Shown: piece after piece, positions 34,988-47,510 of the stretch
Layout: every line of letters starts with the position of its first letter
How positions within the stretch are numbered: position 1 is the stretch's first letter
Assembly: GCA_033239525.1 (NCBI GenBank)
Contig: BSYO01000002.1
Location: 16,030,626 to 16,094,625 of the forward strand
Length of the DNA stretch: 64,000 nt
From: Nepenthes gracilis
Taxonomy: Eukaryota; Streptophyta; Magnoliopsida; Caryophyllales; Nepenthaceae
Direction of reading: 5' to 3'
Made by a program: the position numbers and the translations under genes
The notes under the pieces: model-generated
The model's database searches: none
What the model was told of the DNA's origin: nothing
What the model saw: the letters and a program-made list of their open reading frames with translations, nothing else

Positions 34988-37900
34988 TTGGCGGCGGCAT
35001 CGCCGGCCATGGCCGGCTCCCTGGATGTTCCCCCGAGCACTCTCCAGGTCTTGACTCCTCTCTCTCTCCCCGTTTCCCCTAATGTGCTGATTGTAGCATC
35101 GCCGTTGAAGGAGCTTTCTCTCGAACACGCCTCTCTCCAGAGTCGTGCTCGCAGCTTGGATATTTCTCCCACCACCTTCCCTCCTCTACGTGAAGACTCT
35201 CGGTTCCTTTCCTCAGGGTGCGATGCTGATTTCTTGGCCAAAGCTAGGGATGTGGGTGGCGTCAATTGCATCCCGCCATTATCGGCTGCCCCCTCTTGCC
35301 CTCCGCATGTTGGTCCCGTTGCCCTATCCGATGGGCTGGTTCTGCCAATTCTTTTTGCTGGTACGACTGCAACTGCTGATTGCGGCCTATCTTCTGCCAA
35401 ATCCTGGTTGCAAGTTGCGAAGGACATGGGTAATTTTTCCTTTTCGCCCCTCAAATTCTTTCCTCCTCCTTCGGAGGCTGGGCTGGATTCGCCAATGGCT
35501 CCCCCGGCTGAAGTCTTGGAGCAAGGTACCGTCATGTGGGGTTCCACTCTGGTGGGTATGTTCCATGACAAACCTCCCCATTTCCTGGCGGTGGATTCCA
35601 TAGCCAGGAAATTATGGGCTAGATTTCGGCTGCGAAATGTTGCTATGAACGAAAAAGGAATCTTTTTCTTTACTTTTGACTCTGACCCTCATATGGAGGC
35701 TTGCTTGGCTAAAGGCCCCTGGGAAATCAAGAGGAATTCCCTTTACCTCAAGAGGTGGTCACCGGGCATGTCACTGGATGCATCATCCCTCAAGTCCTTC
35801 CCCATGTGGATTTCTCTGGTCAATGTACCTGTTGAATTTTGGACCCCATTAGGTTTAAGCTGGTGTGAGGTTCCGGATTTGTGAACCCGACAATTATGAG
35901 GTGAATAGTATGTTAATGATCAATACTAATCTTATGGGATGATTAAGGTTTGGTATTGGAAGAAAAATCGGGAAAATCATTCGGTCCGGCCATTCACGAA
36001 GAAGCCCCCGCCGCTTGCGCCAGGCGCTCGAGCCACGGCTCGAGCGGATAACCGAACCGCCGTGGCTCCGGCCGCTCGCTAGCCGCTCGGCGCTCGGCGG
36101 TGGCCGCCCGTGGCTGGCCGCTCGCCGCCGCTTTCGAGCGGCAGCGCAAGATATATTCGCGCCCGTGCGTTCGTTTTCCTCATTTCGCGATCGGCCGAGG
36201 GTTTTAGAGAGAGAGAGGGGCGTGACCGGAGAGAAAAGAAGGGAGATCGAGCCCGGGAGTCCGATTCCGCCTGAAAGCCAGGTATAAAGGTGAAGGCACG
36301 CGTCGAGGCAAGTGTTCTTATACCCACTTCTCGTTCTCTTTCGATGTTTTGTGTATTTTCATTGGGTATTTTGTGTCGATACCCACGGGGAATGTTAGGA
36401 TATTGAAAACCCATCCCTTGAGGTCCATGAAAATGTGGTTAGTTGTCCGATTCGTGTCCGATTCGCCCGGGTGGGTTTTACCGAAACCCTAACCTACGGG
36501 ATTTTGGGGGTTTTCCGTTTTCCGGCCGTGTATCATGAAATTGACCTCAAAATTGGAATCCCCACGTCCCAATGATGTATATAAGTCGGCCGCGGGTCCG
36601 ATCTTGCACGTTTGGACCCGTTCGCGGCGTCCGAGCCCGTTAAAGGGGCGCTGTTACTGTTCACCCGAGACCGAAGGTGGATTTTGCGTGTTGTCACCTT
36701 CGTGAAATGATGAAATGATCCTAGAATATGAATCCCCGTATCCCAAGTATGACGTATAGATCGACCGGATGCCGAATCTCGCAAGATTTGACCCGTTTGT
36801 GGCATCAAGGGAGCCTGAAAGAATTCCGTAATTGTTTATCCGAAATTGTGGAATTTAATAGAAACTCGTTCGCGAAGCCCTTGACCCGCGCCTGACACCG
36901 TTTGAGCTTCTATTTGGAGTTAAATGTATAAATTGATTTGAGACTATAGTTACCCATGCCTCGGGTTCTATAGATTACATTGGATGTCTAAAATTCGAGA
37001 ATCAATCGATTAGGCACGTGTGCCTTTGTTCGCGATGTAATCGTACATGGGTAATACTCTTCCAAAAATATCGGACGATATTGTGTAATACTTCATTATT
37101 TAAATGCCGATTAAAGGATATGTGTTTGTAGAGAGAGGAAGTTGAGGCACAACAGCAAGCACGACGAGAAAGAAAGGGGAGAGACCACAGTTGTGATTCG
37201 ATCCGGGTAAAATAATGGTAGAACGAGCTCGGGCAAGTGTACTTGGACATTGTTTTTCATCAGACCGATTTCGTGCTTTAAGACCGTTGAAAATGCTCTA
37301 AATGTTGATGATGCATGTTTAAAGTACATGAAGTATGTTTCCTTCGATTACTCGGTTAGATTTGTGTTTATCCATGTTTATTACAAGATTTGGCTTCGAT
37401 TTCCTGAATGAGCATGAAAATGGTGTTCAATTTCTCTTGAAAAGTATGTGATGAAACCCTAGCTCGAAAATGTTGTATAGTTTGAGTAAATTGCATGATT
37501 TAATGTATATGCATGGCATCTATGACATTAATTTCATGAAATATGTGCAAGTAAGAGACCGATTTGTGTCCGAAAGTTTTGGCGAAGCACTAAGTACGGA
37601 AGTGAAAGGGTTTTAGTGATTTTTAACCAAAGCTCCAGTTATAAGAAAGTTAATTGACATCGTAATGAAGCTTCCTGTATAATTTATTTTTGAAAAATTA
37701 CACGGACTTGTACCGACGAATTTTCATGCACCGTTGAATTTAGTCTGAAGGAGTTTTAGACCGTTACCGTATGTATTGAAAGTGAATTTTGAAACTATGA
37801 TTATGAAAGGGGTTGTTTATGTTATAGCTATTCTAGGACCCGGTACTGACTTCAGTTCGGGTAGGTTCTCCGGCATGCCTTAGGACTTTCCGGTGGTAAT

Positions 37901-40554
37901 CGAGGATAACTCTGTCCATGGAGTTATTTGTGGTCCGCCCGCCTCGGGGTGTTACGGTCGGGAGGAGGAGATTTGCGGCCTACCTTCGGGTGGCACCTGT
38001 TCGATCCTCGAGATGGGATACCCCTGTTTACGGCCTTGGATTGTGTGGAGTGAACACAATCTATCTCGATCACTCGCCCCTCGGCTAGTAGGATACGCTA
38101 GCAAGTTCATCTTCATTACGATATGTTACGCTTTCCGGTTCGATTTCCGATTTACATTATTGGCTCGCCATCGACTCCCGTTATTGGTTACCGTACGATT
38201 CTGATTCATTATTACCGATTCTGTTAATGAGAACCGATTTTACAGTTATATGAAAGGTATTACTATCAAAGTATGATTTTCACGTTTCTGAATTACTTTT
38301 TGCCTAAACCGTCACATTCGCACCGTTACATGACTGTTTCCGCATCATGGTTTTCTTGTTCATATGCATGTACCTTGTTGGGCCTCGGCTCCTTTGTTTT
38401 AGTATTTTTCCCCCTTCCGGATGAGACAAGAGAGCTCTTTTTGATGAAAAAGAGTAAACAGAGAAGAGTTGCTTTAAAGATTTTTGAGGACCACACTTTA
38501 TTGGAGCTATTTTGGAGGACTGTTGATGTAAAGGCTTAGCTAGAATCATGATGTTTATATACTGCTCTTTTGGTCCCTGATGTTATAGAACATGTGAAAT
38601 TTTGTATAACAAGTATGTGAAATGTATGTATGATAGTAAAAGAGAATATGCTATGCTTCTGCAGGTTGTAGTATACTTCCGCTATACTCTGGATTTCCTG
38701 TGCAGGTCCTAGATGGCATCTCGTTATTTATCTGTTAGAATAGTAATTGCTTTGATGGATTTGTGCCATGGATGGCACATAGGATCCTGTGAATGATTGT
38801 TGTAGGAATTGTGAATGATGGATAGTTGTGTGCTTGTTATGGATGAATATTACAGGTTTGTATTTTTGGGTTTTCATCCAGTTACAAAGGAGACTCTGCC
38901 AAAATTTCTACAGAAGTCTTGCCTTAATTAGACCGTTAATTATGTTATCTGTTTGACGGAAGCTTTTGAGGAAAAAAAAAATCCGTTCCGTCACAGCTGG
39001 ATTGCAAGTAGGATTGGTAAACTAATTCTTTGTGATCCTAGCACTGCTAGGATGAACCGCCTGCACCATGCCAGAATTTGCATTGAGGTGGGTATAGATG
39101 ACCCCCTTCCTGAAAAAATTCCGCTCTTGACTGGTGCTGTTGATTCTGACATGATTGTGGAAGTCAAAATTGTCTACCATTCTAAGCCAGCTCATCGTAC
39201 TCCTCAAAAACTTAATAGTAAGAAATGGGTTGCCAAAAGCCTAAATCAGCAACCAAATTGCCCTCAGGCCCCCGCCCATGGACCTGGGAGTCATGTTGGA
39301 GTGGTGGTCCATCCATCTGATCAAGTGCTGGTTGCTGAGGCACTAGTGGATGCCAGCTCTGCCCTTGTAAACTCCAGTGGAATGGGGCTTGTGCTTTCCT
39401 CTACTGTAGTTGTTTCTGAATCTAAGCTGGCAGAGGCTGAAGTGGGCTCTAAAGGCTCCTCCTCGGGTATGGAGGGTAACGCAGATCAATTGTCCCAAGC
39501 TGGCCAGGCTCTCCCTTGTGATGCTGAAGCTGAGGTTGACACCTCTGAGTTTGAAACTTATGTTGATGGATCAGCCCCTGGAGTTCCCACTGGGTCTCTC
39601 AAGGAGGGCACTTCTGAGGAGATTTCCAGTGCTGCTTTTATTAGTCTTACTAGAGATGAAGGGTCCTCCGATCTCCCTGAGTTGATTGCTGATAGGGATT
39701 CAGACCAGAGTCCTTGTCACCAAGTCACCAATCCGGATGATCAGATTGAAAGATTTCCAGATGAGGCTCCTTCTGTTGAGGCCTACAATAGCTCTGGGGT
39801 TGCCCTGAATCTTGCAGTTGCTAAGGGGTCTGTATTTGATGTTTTTGACTAGGTCAACTCATTCGCGATCCTCCATGATCCAGAGGATTTAGATGAGCAG
39901 GAGCTGCTGTGTGGCCCTCCTGTTGAGCTAGCATGTAAAGCTCTTGTTTCTATTCCTGGTGCTGCTCCTGGTAATAAACCTGTCGAGCTAACATCCAATG
40001 CTGAGATGCATGCGGATCTAGAAGCAAGGGATGATGCTCATGCTGTCTCCTCTGCTGATGATGCTGGTAAAAACTGGGCCACTAATAGTGATCCTAATGA
40101 TGATTCTTCTCAGGGTGTCAGGGAATGGAATGCTGAGGATGTTGCCAATGATCCATTGCTCTATGCCCTCCAGTGCTTACTTAGAGAGAATGATTCTCAG
40201 ATTTTCTTGAAATCCATTGTCAAGGACCACTATGATGTCTTGATTGAGTTCTTAGGATCAAGTTGGAATGATGTGACTGAGCTCACTAAGCATAAGTTCA
40301 GATCATACTTTCCGAAGGTGGAGGATTATCTGAGGAATCCATCGGTTACTTATTTTGTAGCCCTCAGTCTGTTAGTGACTGCTACTTCCACTAAGCCTCA
40401 TATTGACCCATTACCTCCTAAGAGGAAGTCGATTATTTTTGATCTCCTTATTGTCCTGCTGAAATGGAATAAGGATTTTCCGTCAGATCAATATACCGAT
40501 CTGGATGTTTTAGTGGTGGGCCTCCATGGCTTCCATAGCTCTCGCATCTGTTGA
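34988..40554 (+). pseudogene. LINE A ORF1, interrupted by a solo LTR and one stop
   Basis: First ATG at 34,988; a second candidate is 35,009 (MAGSLD). If the solo LTR and one TSD copy are removed, codon TGG at 35,861-35,863 is followed in frame by ATT at 39,001. The reading frame runs to 40,554 with a single stop, TAG at 39,850-39,852, about 809 codons. Residues ~175-330 are DUF4283-like (VMWGSTLVGMF, LWARFRLRNVA, ACLAKGPWEI, FPMWISLVNVPVEFW, then IASRIGKLILCD across the junction). The C-terminal part is acidic, Ser/Asp-rich and unlike ORF1 of LINE D. It ends with a domain I do not recognise (KFRSYFPKVEDYL). One stop in over 800 codons suggests it is younger than LINE D. Confidence 0.85.
35864..38995 (+). 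mobile_element. Solo LTR (3,132 bp) inserted in LINE A ORF1
   Basis: Starts TGTGAGGTTCCGG and ends ATCCGTTCCGTCACA, with perfect 5-bp TSD gctgg (35,859-35,863 and 38,996-39,000). Same family as LTR Y at the left edge. TATA-like atatatt near 36,150 is followed by a GA-rich leader (36,200-36,250). The conserved LTR block is at 38,360-38,425. The 3' end resembles that of the solo LTR at 15,666 in reverse. No interior, primer site or polypurine tract. Removal restores the LINE A frame exactly. Confidence 0.9.
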
Positions 40555-40589
40555 ATCTTGGATGGTTTCATCCGATGTGCATTATTATA

Positions 40590-41240
40590 TTCGGAGTGCA
40601 TTTGGATGGAGTAGATTTGGCCACTTAATCCGGAGTTGACTGGTGTGTTTCAAGATGAATTCGTTCCTTGGTGGCCGGAGGGTGTTTTGCTCTCATTGGA
40701 TGGAATGGTTTTGTTCCTTATCCAGAGTGCCCGGAGTGAATTTGGTTGGGATGGATTTGTCCCCTTTTCCGGAGTTAAATTTCCTCTTAAAGGTCAAAGT
40801 TTTTCGTAAAAGACGGAGTACTTGGCTTCCTTAAAAAGTGGAGTGTCTTGTAAAAGACGGAGTGCTCCTTTATTGGCGGTGTGCTCTTACCTCAAAAGGC
40901 GGAATCCTTTTGACGGAGTGAGAAATCCTTTGGACGGAGTGCATATTCCCAGGAAAAGACGGAGTGCTTTTTCTAGGCGGAGCACTTTTATTATGCAGAC
41001 GAAGCTCTTTTCATTTTTTGTCGTTTACTTGAACAATGATCCGGAGTGGACTTGGTGTGCTCAGGCCGGAGAAAATTGTGAGTATATGGCTATGAGGCCG
41101 GAGCTGACTTTGGCGTTTTCAGACCGGAGTGACTTAAGTGTAAACTGGACGGAGTTGCGTCCACGTGGGACGGAGTTGATATCAAGCATACTGACGTGGA
41201 CGGAGCTAGCAGTGCCGTTCCAATCTTCTTTTATATGAAG
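40590..41240 (-). repeat. LTR-like minisatellite segment inside LINE A
   Basis: Recurring cggagtg, aaaagacggagtgct and ccggagttga words. On the opposite strand this is the actccg vocabulary of the LTR at 45,474-48,359, especially 47,090-47,300 (aaaagacgcagtgctttatg on its reverse complement). It occupies the place where ORF2 should be. Confidence 0.65.
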
Positions 41241-41349
41241 GAAATTCCTTTTTGTCGCTTCGGTTGTACGATGTACTTCTAGAGGTTTTAATGCATCTGA
41301 TGTATCTTTTGCTCAGGGTATGCCCTAGCATTTGATGTTTTAAATCCAA

Positions 41350-41368
41350 GTCAAAATACTTGGAGATA
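41350..41368 (+). other. LINE A 3'-terminal stem-loop
   Basis: ccaagtcaaaatacttgg: stem ccaagt/acttgg kept, loop shortened to 6 nt. It is preceded by gggtatgccctagcattt, matching the other LINE tails, and followed by tacttacc and poly-A at 41,421-41,432. Confidence 0.65.
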
Positions 41369-44300
41369 AAGCATATATTTTGTAATTTTTTTCTCCCGTT
41401 AATCCAAAATACTTACTTACCAAAAAAAAAAAATGTTCTCTGCAAGACAAGAAACTTCCAAATCATAAGTATTAGGCCAAGACCAATGGTCATGCCTAAT
41501 AATGTTAGTTACCTTTGCATCCCAGGGCAAGCCCGAGGCTAAACAAGTATGGTTAGTACTTACTTCACTCAGCGGGCCCAGAAGGTGCCAGTTATCATGC
41601 CAGAGGAATGTATCAGCGTCATCTCCGATAGACTTAGTGGAGTGAATGCGCATAAAGGGGCAAAGCTTCATGATTTTCCTCCAACTCTAGGGGGCTGAAT
41701 CCGAGACTTTTAGCATCCAAATACAGCGGTCCCTGATTCTGTTTTTGTGGATCCTGGAAGACTAGGCTGACTCAGAATCCTTAGAGATGATATGCCATAA
41801 CAACTTACAAATGAGAGCGCTTTATTCTGAGCCTGCAAGTTTTTAAGACCCAGCCCACCTTCGTTCTTCAGGTAGCATATGTCATCCCACGCCACTTTAG
41901 CATTCACCTTACCTTCAGTAGAGCCATTCCAAAGAAAACGCCGCATGATGCGTTCGATTGCTTTGAGAACAGACTGGGGTAGAATGAAAATTCAGGCCCA
42001 TTAGAGGTGGATGGACGAAAGGATAGAGCAGACGAGTTGCAAACGCCCACCAAATGACAGCCATCTATTCTTCCAGGATGTGATCCGACGAGTAATTCTA
42101 TCAATGAGAGATTTGTAGTCCGGTATTGATAGTCTAGTGGTGATCAGTGGGACTCCCAAGTATCTAATGGGAGTTTGCCCACTCTGAATCCCATAATACC
42201 AGCAATGTCCTCGTGGAGGGAAGTATCTTTTGAGCAGATGAACACTTCACTCTTATTCGTGTTTGTAGAGAGGCCAGAAATCAACCGAAACTCTTCAAGG
42301 CATTCCTTTAGGATCCGGATAGAAATGACATCGACTCGGGAGAAGAGCAGAAGGTCATCTGCAAATGCAAGCATGACAGTTTGAGTCTCATCACATTTCC
42401 AATGAAATTCAAAGTTTTTGTTCTGCCTTGCCTTTATTTCAATGATGTCATTCAGAACCTCCATAACAACTACAAATAAGTATGGAGATATGGGATCACC
42501 TTGACGAAGGCCTTTGCTCCCCTTGAAGAAGCCGATTGCTTCCCCATTAATATTGATGGAGAACGAAGGAGTGATAATACACTGACTGATCCATTCGACC
42601 ATTTGAGGAGAGAATTTCATTAGAGTCAACATATTGATGATGAAATCCTAGTGGACTGAGTTGTACGCTTTCATAAGGTCAATCTTCATAGTACATATGG
42701 GAGGATCATGACCAAGATGATATTTATGAAGGAGCTCCTGGGCCAAAAGGATATTGTCACTAATTTGCTGCCCAGCAACAAATGCTGTTTGGAATTTGTC
42801 GACAAGATAAGGTAATGTCATCTTAATCCGGTTTGCAGTGATCTTTGAAATCACTTTATAGATGACATTACAGTACGATATGGGGCGATGGTTGGAAACC
42901 ATGCGAGGGGATTGCACCTTTGGAATGAGGCTGATAATAGTAGTGTTCAGTTGTTTGAGGATCTTTCCATGGTTGAAGAAATCACGAATAGCTTCACAAA
43001 TAGACTGACCAACAATCTCCCAGGAATCCTTAAAGAACTTTGAGGAGAAACCATTTGGGCCGAGGGCTCTGTAGTCACCAATGGAGAAGATCGCCACATG
43101 GATTTCCTCTTCACTAATCAGGCCAATAAGGGGGCTAGTTAGAAAGTTCAGTACAATATGGAGGATGAAAGGGTGGAGCCGAGTGGCATCCGCCGATCCA
43201 TGGGATCGACCAGAGCCGAGCACCCTCCTGAAATGATCAACTACCAATTTTATTTTTGTGAACATCCTTAGCCCCAGCAGTGGGATTACCAGACTCGTCG
43301 AGGAGGGAGATAATCCTGTTCCTGTTATTGTTTTCATTTACAGTCTTAAAGAAAAATTTGGTGCATTGGTCTCTCTCTTTGAGCCATTTTATCTTAACTT
43401 TTTGCTGAATAAGGTTAGCCTCCTTTGCCATAGCAGAGTAGTATGCTGCCCTGCAAGAACGTTCATCATGATAGCTCCCAAGAGGTGAAGGGATCTTAGC
43501 TTGGATATCCTCTAAGGTTTTCCGGGTTCGCATAACATCCTCGTGAACATCACCTTCTTGAGCATTAAGGGTTTCGAGAGCATACTTCACCTTTTTGAGT
43601 TTTAGACACTAGCTGAAACATGGGCGTGCCGGTAATCTCTTCCTTCTAAGCATCCTTAACCACAAGGTGAAATTTTGGGGATTTAGGAAGAAAATTATTA
43701 AACCAAAACAACCCATTCTTTCTAATTGGCCTATCAATAGGAAGAAGTATGCAAGGAGAGTGATCTGAAAGTCTGGAGAGGGAATAGGCCTTTAGCCCTA
43801 CTAAATGATCGAGCCAGTTCCCATTTGTGACTACTCTATCTAACTTTCTAAAGATGCGGATAGAGAAGTCACGGTCGTCATTCCAGGTGTAGTGTAGACC
43901 TTCATGGCAGACTTCCTCAAGATCACAATCCCTGAGGCATTTGTCAAGGTCTAATGAGCTTTTATAGTGCCAAATACCACCAAGGGCTTCGGACAGCGAT
44001 ATGATAGCATTGAAATCACCAAGCGTAGCCCAAGGGAGATCACCAGGGAGACTAGAATTCTTCCTAAGGCTTTCCCAAAGGAACCTACGAAGACTTTCCA
44101 AGTTAGCACCGTAAATAAAAGACAAAAGGTAGCTGAAATTATTCTCAAGAACCAGGACTTCGGAGTGAATAACCTGGTCTTCCGTTGAGAGAATTTTCAC
44201 CACCACCCTAAGGGGGTCCCAGCCAACCCAAATCCACCCGAGAGAAGAGTCTGAGTAATTCATGGACCAATGCCATTGAGGTCTAATCCTAGCAGAGATA

Positions 44301-45597
44301 GAAGTAGAGTTCCTCTCCGCTACTTTAGTTTCAACCAAACCAACAATACTGCAACCATGGGAGCTGATGAGGTTACTAACTTCATGGGCTTTAACTATCC
44401 CATTAAGTCCCCTCACATTCCAAGAGGCTATGTTAATCATGGTTTGAGGGCAAGAGGGGGGAAGATTTTTTAGGCCCCTGGGATTTTATGTGGTTTCTTG
44501 AGGAGTTTCGTCCCCAACTGCTGACGGTTTTGTCAATACTAGGATTAGATCCTACCAAACCAGAGGAGGGTGGGGAAATCTTGAGAGGATTTGGAGTGGT
44601 GGTAATTGCATGGCCGAAGGTGGAGGTGGAGGTGGAGGTGGGCATTTTGTTATTGGATAGTGAGCATAGGATTCCATTTAAACCAGGGCCGGTAGAGGCC
44701 TGAGCATGCTCCTCATCCTGAGGACATATGGAGTCATTACATGGGAGCTGGGTATCAGAGCCAGGGAGACACTTTGAATGTTTGTCCATACTCAACATTC
44801 TTTCCTCATCTTGGCTACTGTGCTCAACATGGCCTCGCTCTGGGCCAATGCAAACATTATTACCAGAGGAATAGATAGCATCATTTTGGCAGAGGGGAGG
44901 AACCAGGATGCCTTCATCCTACGGTCAGATCAGAACTTGTTCAACAATCTTAATTGGGTCAACCCGTGAAAGCTCCTAAAGGTCGTAGAAGGAGTTGGAG
45001 GTAGGAATCGACTTAGGATCAGTACCCCCTGTGTGGGAGGTAGCTTTAGTAGGGACCTTTTGACAGGTCGAAGGCTTAGAAGGTGGGAGGGGGGGACTCA
45101 CACGGGATTTGCCCACAACCTTATACACCCACAACGATTTGGTTGTGGTAGCCGCCTCCCCTTTCTTTCTAGGGGGAGTATGCCTTGGAGGCTTCCGTTG
45201 GTAATCAAATTTGATCTCAATGTATTGACAATCAGCTTGCTCATCAGAGCAGCCTGACCGTCTTTTCACAGAGTCGGGCAAGGGGGCATCAGCCCCAACT
45301 TCAACACAGACCCTAGCATATCCCATTCGTTCAAGTCTTTCTGTGGCAGGGTCTAGTTGTAAGGGCTTCCCCACCGTGCTTGCGATCAAGCTTAATCCAA
45401 TCCAGTATTTAACAGGAACACCAGACTTTGTGTCCAAGTGGGAAAAGATTTGTGCGCTTCCTTGGACAGAACATGTAACGACCCAAAATCTTAATAAGAA
45501 AATTTTAACCATCAAGTCCGGTCAACGCACGTTGACCGAAAACGAAATAAGAAGAAGTCCGGATTGCATTGTTGAAATCCTGGTCCGGATTTCAGGA

Positions 45598-45935
45598 TGA
45601 AAAAGAAGTCCGGATTTCCTTAAGAAAATGAAGTCCGGATTTCCCTTGGTAAAAGAACTCCGGCTTCCGTAGGAAAAAGAAGTCCAGATTTCCTTTAGTA
45701 AAAAGAACTCCGGATTTTCCTTTGTAAACAGAAGTCCGGATTTAATGAAAATGAAGTCCGGATTTCCTTAGTAAAAACACTCTGGACTTCCGAAGTAAAA
45801 AGAAGTCCGGATTCGCTTAAAAGAAAACACTCCGGATTTCCGAAGTAAAAAGAAGTCTGGATTTGCTTAAAAGAAAACACTCCGGATTTCAGAAGTAAAA
45901 AGAAATTCGGATTTAATAAAAATGAAGTCCAGTCC
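45598..45935. repeat. Minisatellite of aagtccggatttcc units in LTR U3
   Basis: About 12 imperfect units of 25-30 bp (aaaagaagtccggatttcct), alternating with actccggatttccgaagt. Lies between two groups of W-box palindromes. Confidence 0.88.
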
Positions 45936-46279
45936 TGTAAGGCCGGAATACTGTAGAAATGAAAAGCCGAAGTAGAAGAAGGAGAAATCCGGTCAACGAA
46001 AAATGTTGACCGGACAAACATGAACAAATGAATAGGAAGAAGATAGAAATCTGGTCAACGCTTGATAGTTGACCAGAAGTTGTTTGATGCAATGATGAAG
46101 TCCGGTCAATAAGGAAGAATATTGGGAAGGAGCGACATCAATAAATTTGCTATTTCCAAGACTTATTGGAAAACGACCCTCCTTGGAAAATGTAAGATCA
46201 CCCTTGGAAAATGTACAATCATAAATGATACCCTTGGAAAATAGGAAAATCATAAATGATGCCCACCAAAACCTAGGGC

Positions 46280-46287
46280 TATAAATA
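46280..46287 (+). promoter_or_regulatory. TATA box of solo LTR
   Basis: tataaata within gggctataaataagggcc, about 806 bp into the LTR. A good match to the plant consensus and followed by a likely transcription start region. The equivalent site in the sister LTR is at 23,051. Confidence 0.65.
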
Positions 46288-46639
46288 AGGGCCTAAGAGC
46301 CTCAGGAAAGGGCACCACTAGAAACTCTCCGTAAAGAAGAAAGTGAAAGCTAAGGAAAAAGTAGAAAAGAACTCAGGCAAGATACTCACCCCTATTTCTA
46401 AAACTCATGTTTATTTATGTTGCTATGAAAGTATATGATGTTCTGTATGAAGTATGCTTTTGATGACTGAAATGCATGTTTAAAGGAAATTCTGTTATGC
46501 ATGATGAAAGACGTATTCTGTTCATGATTAATTGTCAATTGTTATGAATGTTTACCAAAAGGAATTTTAGGCTTTAAAATGAAACAAGAATTCCTACTGC
46601 TAATCTCTGTTTCTGTCAAAAGATTTCTGAATTTAAGAT

Positions 46640-47510
46640 AGAAGACCTCCAGCATTGATTTAGAACTCCGGCATTTTAGGAAATAAGTACTCTGTCCAGT
46701 TTGAATAAAGAACTCCGACCTTTTTATTGGATAATGTGCTCCGTCCTCTTTTGAAAAATACTCCGGTTTTAATGAAGAGGAACTCCGACCTTTACGTCTT
46801 TAAATAGTACTCCGTCCTCTTGTTTTGAAATAAACTTCGGCCTTGATAAAAATGAACTCCGGCTTTTTACTCCGGCTTTTGATAATAACTCATGATACAA
46901 GAACCTCGGCATTTAACAAAAGAACTTCGGATTTTATAAGAAAATGAACTCTAGATTTAGAACTTCAGATTTTAAACAGAAACGCACTAAAGATTTAAGA
47001 ACTTCGGACTTTAACAGAAAGCACTCCGGATCTTAGAACTTCGGATTTTATAAGAAGTGAACTCCGGATTTATGAACTTCGGAATTTGAAAGAAAAGTAC
47101 TCCGCCCATAAAGCACTGCGTCTTTTAAGTACTCCGAATTTTGAAAGAAAAGTACTCCGTCCTTTAAGTACTCCGGATTTTGAAAGAAAAGTACTCCGTC
47201 CGCGAAGTACTCCGTCCCTTTAAGTACTCCGGATTTTTGGTAAGAAAGGCACTCCGTCCCTGTTGAAAAGAAAGACACTCCGTTCCCTTTAAGAAAATGA
47301 ACTTCGGATTTTGTACTCCGTCCTTTATGAACTCCGATTTTGATAATCTTTGGACTCAGAAAGAACTCCGGCTTTGATTTATGAAACGAACTCCGGTTTG
47401 TAATAAAAGAACTCTGGCAATAAAAAGAACTCCGGTTTTTATTGAAAAGCATTCCGGCATTGATAAAAGAAGTCCGGCTTTATGAACTTCGGTCCTCTGC
47501 ATGAAATGAA
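46640..47510. repeat. Minisatellite of (a)actccg units in LTR
   Basis: Interspersed aactccggattttga, tactccgtccttt and aacttcggattttata units of 20-30 bp across ~0.9 kb. Similar to 23,565-23,960 and, in reverse, to 40,800-41,010 in LINE A. Confidence 0.85.

Larger units (their letters stand above)
34885..41432 (+). mobile_element. LINE A: ORF1-only chimeric LINE nested in LINE D
   Basis: Bounded by a perfect 16-bp TSD and ending in stem-loop, TTACTTACC and A12. Net length without the solo LTR (35,864-38,995) is ~3.4 kb. Order: 103-bp 5' leader, ORF1 (34,988-40,554), about 0.7 kb rich in cggagt units, then the LINE 3' end. ORF2 is absent. The cggagt segment is like the reverse complement of the LTR minisatellite at 47,090-47,300, so the copy appears to have moved as a chimera relying on another LINE's ORF2. 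Confidence 0.88.
34292..44440 (-). pseudogene. LINE D ORF2: endonuclease-reverse transcriptase, broken
   Basis: Encodes the retrotransposition enzyme that nicks the target and reverse-transcribes the LINE RNA. Residues 1-264 (44,440-43,649) form an intact APE-type endonuclease with SWN (6-8), VETK (36-39), IYGAN (109-113), GDFN (141-144), TWND (185-188) and SDH (225-227). After a stop at 43,646 (TGG to TAG) and frameshifts near 43,600 and 43,250, the reverse transcriptase runs from 43,337: NHRPIS, KIDLMKAYNSV, a TGG-to-TAG stop at 42,648, GLRQGDPISPYLF and catalytic FADD at 42,354-42,365. The C-terminal zinc-finger domain (CTLCN...HEHLFFSC) is at 34,570-34,625, separated by the inserted LINE A. 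Start ATG overlaps the ORF1 stop. Confidence 0.9.

Noticed and set aside
34942..35601. 219-codon open frame on the minus strand
   Set aside because: Exact antisense of LINE A ORF1, which has clear DUF4283-like homology on plus.
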